From Cellulomonas fimi (GTDB lineage Bacteria; Actinomycetota; Actinomycetes; Actinomycetales; Cellulomonadaceae): a stretch of DNA of 64,000 nt. Below the pieces are notes generated by a model. The model saw only the letters and a program-made list of their open reading frames with translations. It did no database searches and was not told the DNA's origin. This document shows positions 60,890 through 64,000 of the stretch, one piece after another (the first letter of the stretch is position 1; each line of letters begins with the position of its first letter). The stretch lies in contig NZ_JAPESW010000002.1 in NCBI RefSeq assembly GCF_028527925.1, forward strand, positions 161,730-225,729, read 5' to 3'. Made by a program: the position numbers and the translations under genes.

Positions 60890-62472
60890 CGACCGACCCC
60901 GCCCTCGACGGAGAGGGCTACGGCACCATGTCCGTCGCGGCGATCCTCGCCGAGACCGCGCGCCGCCACCCCGACCGCACCGCGTTCCACATCGGCGACC
61001 GGACCGTCGCGTACGGGCCGCTGTGGCAGCAGACCCTCGCGTACGCGGGCGCGCTCCGGGACCGCGGCGTCGGACCCGGCGACCGGGTCGCGGTGCACGT
61101 GCCGAACGTCCCCGACTTCGCGCGCGTCTACTACGCGGTGCTGTCGCTCGGGGCCGTCGTCGTGCCGGTCCACCTGCTGTTCAAGGCGGGTGAGATCGAG
61201 TTCGTCCTGCGGGACAGCGGCGCCCGCCTGCTGGTCGCGGCCGCACCGCTGCTGGGCGAGTCGCTGCCCGCGGCCGCCGCTGCGGGCGTCCCGACGGTCA
61301 CGGTCCTCGTGCCCGACGGCGTCGACGTGCCGGCACCGCGGCTCGAGGACGAGGCCGCCGCAGCGACGCCGCTGCGCACGTACGCGTCGGTCAACCCGCT
61401 GCACCCGGCGACCATCCTCTACACGAGCGGGACGACGGGCCGCCCGAAGGGTGCGGTGTCGAGCCACCTCGCGCTGATCGAGCAGGTGCACGTGACGCTG
61501 ATCGACACGTGCGACATCCGCGCCGACGACGTCATCTTCGGCGGCCTGCCGTTCTTCCACACGTTCGGTCAGTCGTCGGTGCTCAACACCGCGTTCCGCC
61601 GCGCCGCGGCCGTCGTGCTGCTCCCGCGGTTCGACCCGGACGAGGCGCTCGCCGCGATGACCCGGCACGGCGCGACGATCTTCACGGCCGTCCCGACGAT
61701 GTACGTCGGCCTGGTCCAGGCGGCGGCGCGCACGCCCGACCGGCCGCCGCTGCGGTTCGCCGTCTCGGGGGGTGCCGCGCTGCCGGTCGCGCTGCTGGAG
61801 GCGTTCGAGGCGACGTTCGGCGCACCCGTGCACGAGGGCTACGGGCTGACGGAGACCGCGCCGACCGTGTCGTTCAACTATGTCGGCGAGCGACCGCGGC
61901 CCGGCACCGTCGGGCGTCCGCTGTGGGGCGTCGACGTGGAGATCGCGGACCCGTGGGTGGCCGACCGGATCGAGCTGCTCGGGACGGGGCAGCTCGGCGA
62001 GGTCGTCGTGCGCGGCCACAACCTGTTCAAGGGCTACCTCGGCAACCCCGACGCGTCGGCGGAGGCCGTCGTCGACGGCTGGTTCCGGACCGGCGACCTC
62101 GGCACGCTCGACGAGGACGGCGTCCTCACGATCGTCGACCGGACGAAGGACATGATCGTGCGCTCGGGCTACAACGTGTACCCGAGCGAGGTCGAGTCCG
62201 TGCTGGTGCGGCACCCCGCCGTCGCGCTCGCCGCCGTGTTCGGCGTGCCCGACGAGGTGCGCGGGCAGGAGGTGCACGCGGCCGTCGTCCTCGAGCCGGG
62301 TGCGAGCGCGACGCCCGACGAGCTCGTCGCGTTCGTGCGGGACCGCATCGCGGCGTTCAAGTACCCGCGCGTGGTGCACGTCCGTGAGGTCCTGCCGATG
62401 GGCGGCAGCGGCAAGATCCTCAAGCGCGAGCTCGTGGCGGAGTACGCGCCGGCACCGGCCGACCTGTCCTGA
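60886..62472 (+). CDS. Acyl-CoA ligase (FadD-like)
   Basis: The 528-aa ANL enzyme has YTSGTTGRPKGAVSSHLAL (ATP binding), YGLTETAPTVSFNY, WFRTGDLGTLDEDG and the C-terminal lysine in GGSGKILKREL. It activates a fatty or alicyclic acid as CoA thioester, supplying the substrate of the two upstream enzymes. A very strong terminator follows 7 bases later. Confidence 0.9.
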   Translation: MTTDPALDGEGYGTMSVAAILAETARRHPDRTAFHIGDRTVAYGPLWQQTLAYAGALRDRGVGPGDRVAVHVPNVPDFARVYYAVLSLGAVVVPVHLLFKAGEIEFVLRDSGARLLVAAAPLLGESLPAAAAAGVPTVTVLVPDGVDVPAPRLEDEAAAATPLRTYASVNPLHPATILYTSGTTGRPKGAVSSHLALIEQVHVTLIDTCDIRADDVIFGGLPFFHTFGQSSVLNTAFRRAAAVVLLPRFDPDEALAAMTRHGATIFTAVPTMYVGLVQAAARTPDRPPLRFAVSGGAALPVALLEAFEATFGAPVHEGYGLTETAPTVSFNYVGERPRPGTVGRPLWGVDVEIADPWVADRIELLGTGQLGEVVVRGHNLFKGYLGNPDASAEAVVDGWFRTGDLGTLDEDGVLTIVDRTKDMIVRSGYNVYPSEVESVLVRHPAVALAAVFGVPDEVRGQEVHAAVVLEPGASATPDELVAFVRDRIAAFKYPRVVHVREVLPMGGSGKILKRELVAEYAPAPADLS

Positions 62473-62478
62473 GGACCG

Positions 62479-62525
62479 ACGACGGAGGGCGGGCGACCCG
62501 GTCGGGGTCGCCCGCCCTCCGTCGT
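62479..62525. terminator. Bidirectional terminator, 21-bp stem
   Basis: ACGACGGAGGGCGGGCGACC and its complement on the far arm form a perfect 21-bp stem (62479-62499 with 62505-62525) and a 5-base loop, between two convergent genes. Confidence 0.88.
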
Positions 62526-62537
62526 GCGCGCGTCGCG

Positions 62538-63806
62538 TCAGGTGGTCGGGACGCCCTGGTTCTCCGGCGCCGGGGCCTCGCCGTCGTACGGCTCGACCGG
62601 CCCGTCGCCGGCGTCGGTGGTGAACGCGGTCCCGACGTAGTCCTGCACCCCGTCGTCCACGACGGTGATGCCGACGCCGCCGAACGACCGGTGGCTGTCG
62701 GCCGAGAACGCGAGCGGCAGGATCCCGTTGCCGGTGACGTCGCCGCTCTCGAGCGCCTCGACGAGGCTCTCGCGCGTCGGGTCCTCGCCCGCTGCGGCGA
62801 GGGCCTGCGCGAACGTGTAGGCGACCGACATGCCGTAGACGGTGTTGCCGGTGAACGGCTCGCCGTCGTTGTACTCGTCGTTGATCTCCCGGAAGAGCGC
62901 GACCCAGTCGCTGTCGGGGCTGAACGGCAGGTAGTTGGCGCTGACGAAGCCCTGGAGCACCGCGGGGGCGACGTCCTCGCCGAGGTACCCGGCGAGCGTC
63001 GGGTAGTCGCCGCCCGACGACGACGCGAGCCACTGCGCCGGGTAGCGCATCTTCGCGGCGGTCCCGACCGCCCGGGCGGTGAAGCCGTTCACGGTCGCGA
63101 GGAAGTTGTGCGTGCACCCCGCGGCCTGCATGGCCCCGATCTGCGCCGTGACGTCCTGGTCGGACACGGCGTACGTCTCGTTCACGGCGAGCGCGTCGGC
63201 GCCGAGCACCGTCTCGAGCCCGGCGACGAAGTCGGTGCCGTAGTCGTCGTCCTGGCCGAGCACGCAGAACACGGCGCCGTCGCCGCCCTCGTCGAGCGCG
63301 TACTGCGCGAGCGCCTTCGCCTCGGTCGTGTAGTCGACGTTGAACGCGAACGTCCACGGGTGCTGCTCGGGGTCGTCCCACAGCAGCGCGCCCGACGCGA
63401 CGAACAGGTCGGGCACCTCGTTCTCGTTGAGGTAGTCCAGCACGGACGCGTGCGTCGGGGTGCCGAGGCCGTTGAGGATCGCGAACACCTCGTCCTCCTG
63501 GACGAGCTCGCGCACGACGGTCTGCGTGGTCGCGGGGTTGTAGCCGTCGTCCTTGACGACGTACTCGATCGTCCGCCCGTGGATGCCGCCCTGGGCGTTG
63601 ACGTGGTCGAAGTAGGCCGAGACGGCCTTCGAGATCGACGAGTACCCGGCGGCGGCCGGGCCGGTCAGCGGCGTGTGCGTGCCGACGGTCACGGTGTCGT
63701 CGGTGACGCCGGGGCTGGGCTCGGGGGTGCTGCACCCCGCGAGCACCACCGCGAGCGCACCGGCGCTCACGACGGCGAGGGGGCGCGTGCGCGTGCGGAG
63801 CGGCAT
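62538..63806 (-). CDS. LivK-type substrate-binding lipoprotein
   Basis: The ATG at 63806 gives a signal peptide with the lipobox VLAGC and 422 aa. The fold is that of branched-chain amino-acid-type periplasmic proteins: TVTVGTHTPLTGPAAAGYSS, GGIHGRTIEYVVKDDGYNPA and ILNGLGTPTHASVLDYL. Such binding proteins often serve aromatic acids or amides as well. It is divergent from an ATPase gene, which suggests a Liv-type transporter continuing past the window. Confidence 0.87.
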   Translation of the reverse strand: MPLRTRTRPLAVVSAGALAVVLAGCSTPEPSPGVTDDTVTVGTHTPLTGPAAAGYSSISKAVSAYFDHVNAQGGIHGRTIEYVVKDDGYNPATTQTVVRELVQEDEVFAILNGLGTPTHASVLDYLNENEVPDLFVASGALLWDDPEQHPWTFAFNVDYTTEAKALAQYALDEGGDGAVFCVLGQDDDYGTDFVAGLETVLGADALAVNETYAVSDQDVTAQIGAMQAAGCTHNFLATVNGFTARAVGTAAKMRYPAQWLASSSGGDYPTLAGYLGEDVAPAVLQGFVSANYLPFSPDSDWVALFREINDEYNDGEPFTGNTVYGMSVAYTFAQALAAAGEDPTRESLVEALESGDVTGNGILPLAFSADSHRSFGGVGITVVDDGVQDYVGTAFTTDAGDGPVEPYDGEAPAPENQGVPTT

Positions 63807-63929
63807 GTCAGGCCTCGCTTTCGGATCCGGACAGGGGTGACCCGGCGGTGACGCCCGCGCGCGGCGGCGGGGGCGGCGTGCACCCGGTGGGACGGGCGGC
63901 GTCGGGCGCCCGGCCGGCGGAGGCGCCCG

Positions 63930-64000
63930 ATGACCCCCGCGCTCACCGTCCGCGGCCTGACGACCGGGTACGGCGGCGCACCCGTGCTGCACGACGTCAC
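63930..64000 (+). CDS. ABC transporter ATPase, N-terminus only (LivF/G-like)
   Basis: The ATG follows GGAGG. The 23 codons present read MTPALTVRGLTTGYGGAPVL, the beginning of an ATP-binding subunit (first strand, then the GYG aromatic loop before the Walker A). The gene runs off the window end. It is divergent from the LivK-like gene. Confidence 0.65.
   Translation, partial: MTPALTVRGLTTGYGGAPVLHDV

Overview
The window is very GC-rich DNA with many GTG/TTG starts, ATGA-type gene overlaps and an actinobacterial LexA box. Its flanking genes (Tad pilus genes, a beta-oxidation gene neighbourhood, a branched-chain amino-acid-type ABC transporter) fit an actinobacterial chromosome, probably Micrococcales of the Cellulomonas type. 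The taxonomic call is inference from style, not from a marker gene.

Two integrated mobile elements occupy most of the left three quarters. The large one runs from before position 1 to about 39.24 kb and ends inside tadC, whose 3' part is missing. It resembles an actinomycete integrative conjugative element that uses an FtsK-type translocase. Its layout is: a polymorphic nuclease toxin with YezG-like immunity protein (0.9-3.8 kb); a DUF2637-type spread protein (5.3-6.0 kb); a lipoprotein with an HELAH zinc-protease motif; a block of unrecognised plasmid-type genes including a 930-aa Arg-rich protein and a LexA-controlled small gene (7.6-13.1 kb); a translationally coupled regulatory block with an HTH protein and an mIHF-like protein (13.5-16.8 kb); a primase/helicase (17.5-20.7 kb) followed by an iteron array that is a plausible origin; conjugation genes (21.2-25.6 kb); a defence cargo of Vsr, C5-methyltransferase, NgoMIV-like endonuclease and AbiTii-like protein (25.7-31.4 kb); a small resolvase; a surface adhesin with its own sortase-like protein (33.6-36.1 kb); and a large serine integrase with a small candidate excision factor at the right end (37.4-39.1 kb).

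The small element (about 41.38-48.77 kb, 7.4 kb) is inserted into cpaF/tadA by a second, different serine integrase. It encodes a P22-coat-like capsid protein but no recognisable terminase, portal or tail, several microproteins, an orphan Cas2-like protein, a cluster of DnaA boxes, and two copies of an unusual nested-hairpin structure around the capsid gene. It is best explained as a capsid-carrying phage satellite. An 8-bp duplicated core (GGCACGCC) marks both ends, and deleting the element restores an uninterrupted CpaF reading frame. Together the two elements break two of three consecutive Tad pilus genes (cpaF and tadC) and leave only tadB intact.

From 49.7 kb the chromosome is ordinary: a GH16-like protein, an alpha/beta hydrolase, an operon of alcohol dehydrogenase, SDR and MaoC, a divergent thiolase and acyl-CoA dehydrogenase pair facing a TetR regulator and a thioesterase, a YdeI-like protein, a second fatty-acid operon (phosphotransferase-like, acyl-CoA dehydrogenase, acyl-CoA ligase), a strong bidirectional terminator, and a LivK-like lipoprotein divergent from a LivF/G-like ATPase cut by the window end. 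Two of these operons share a near-identical TetR-type operator.
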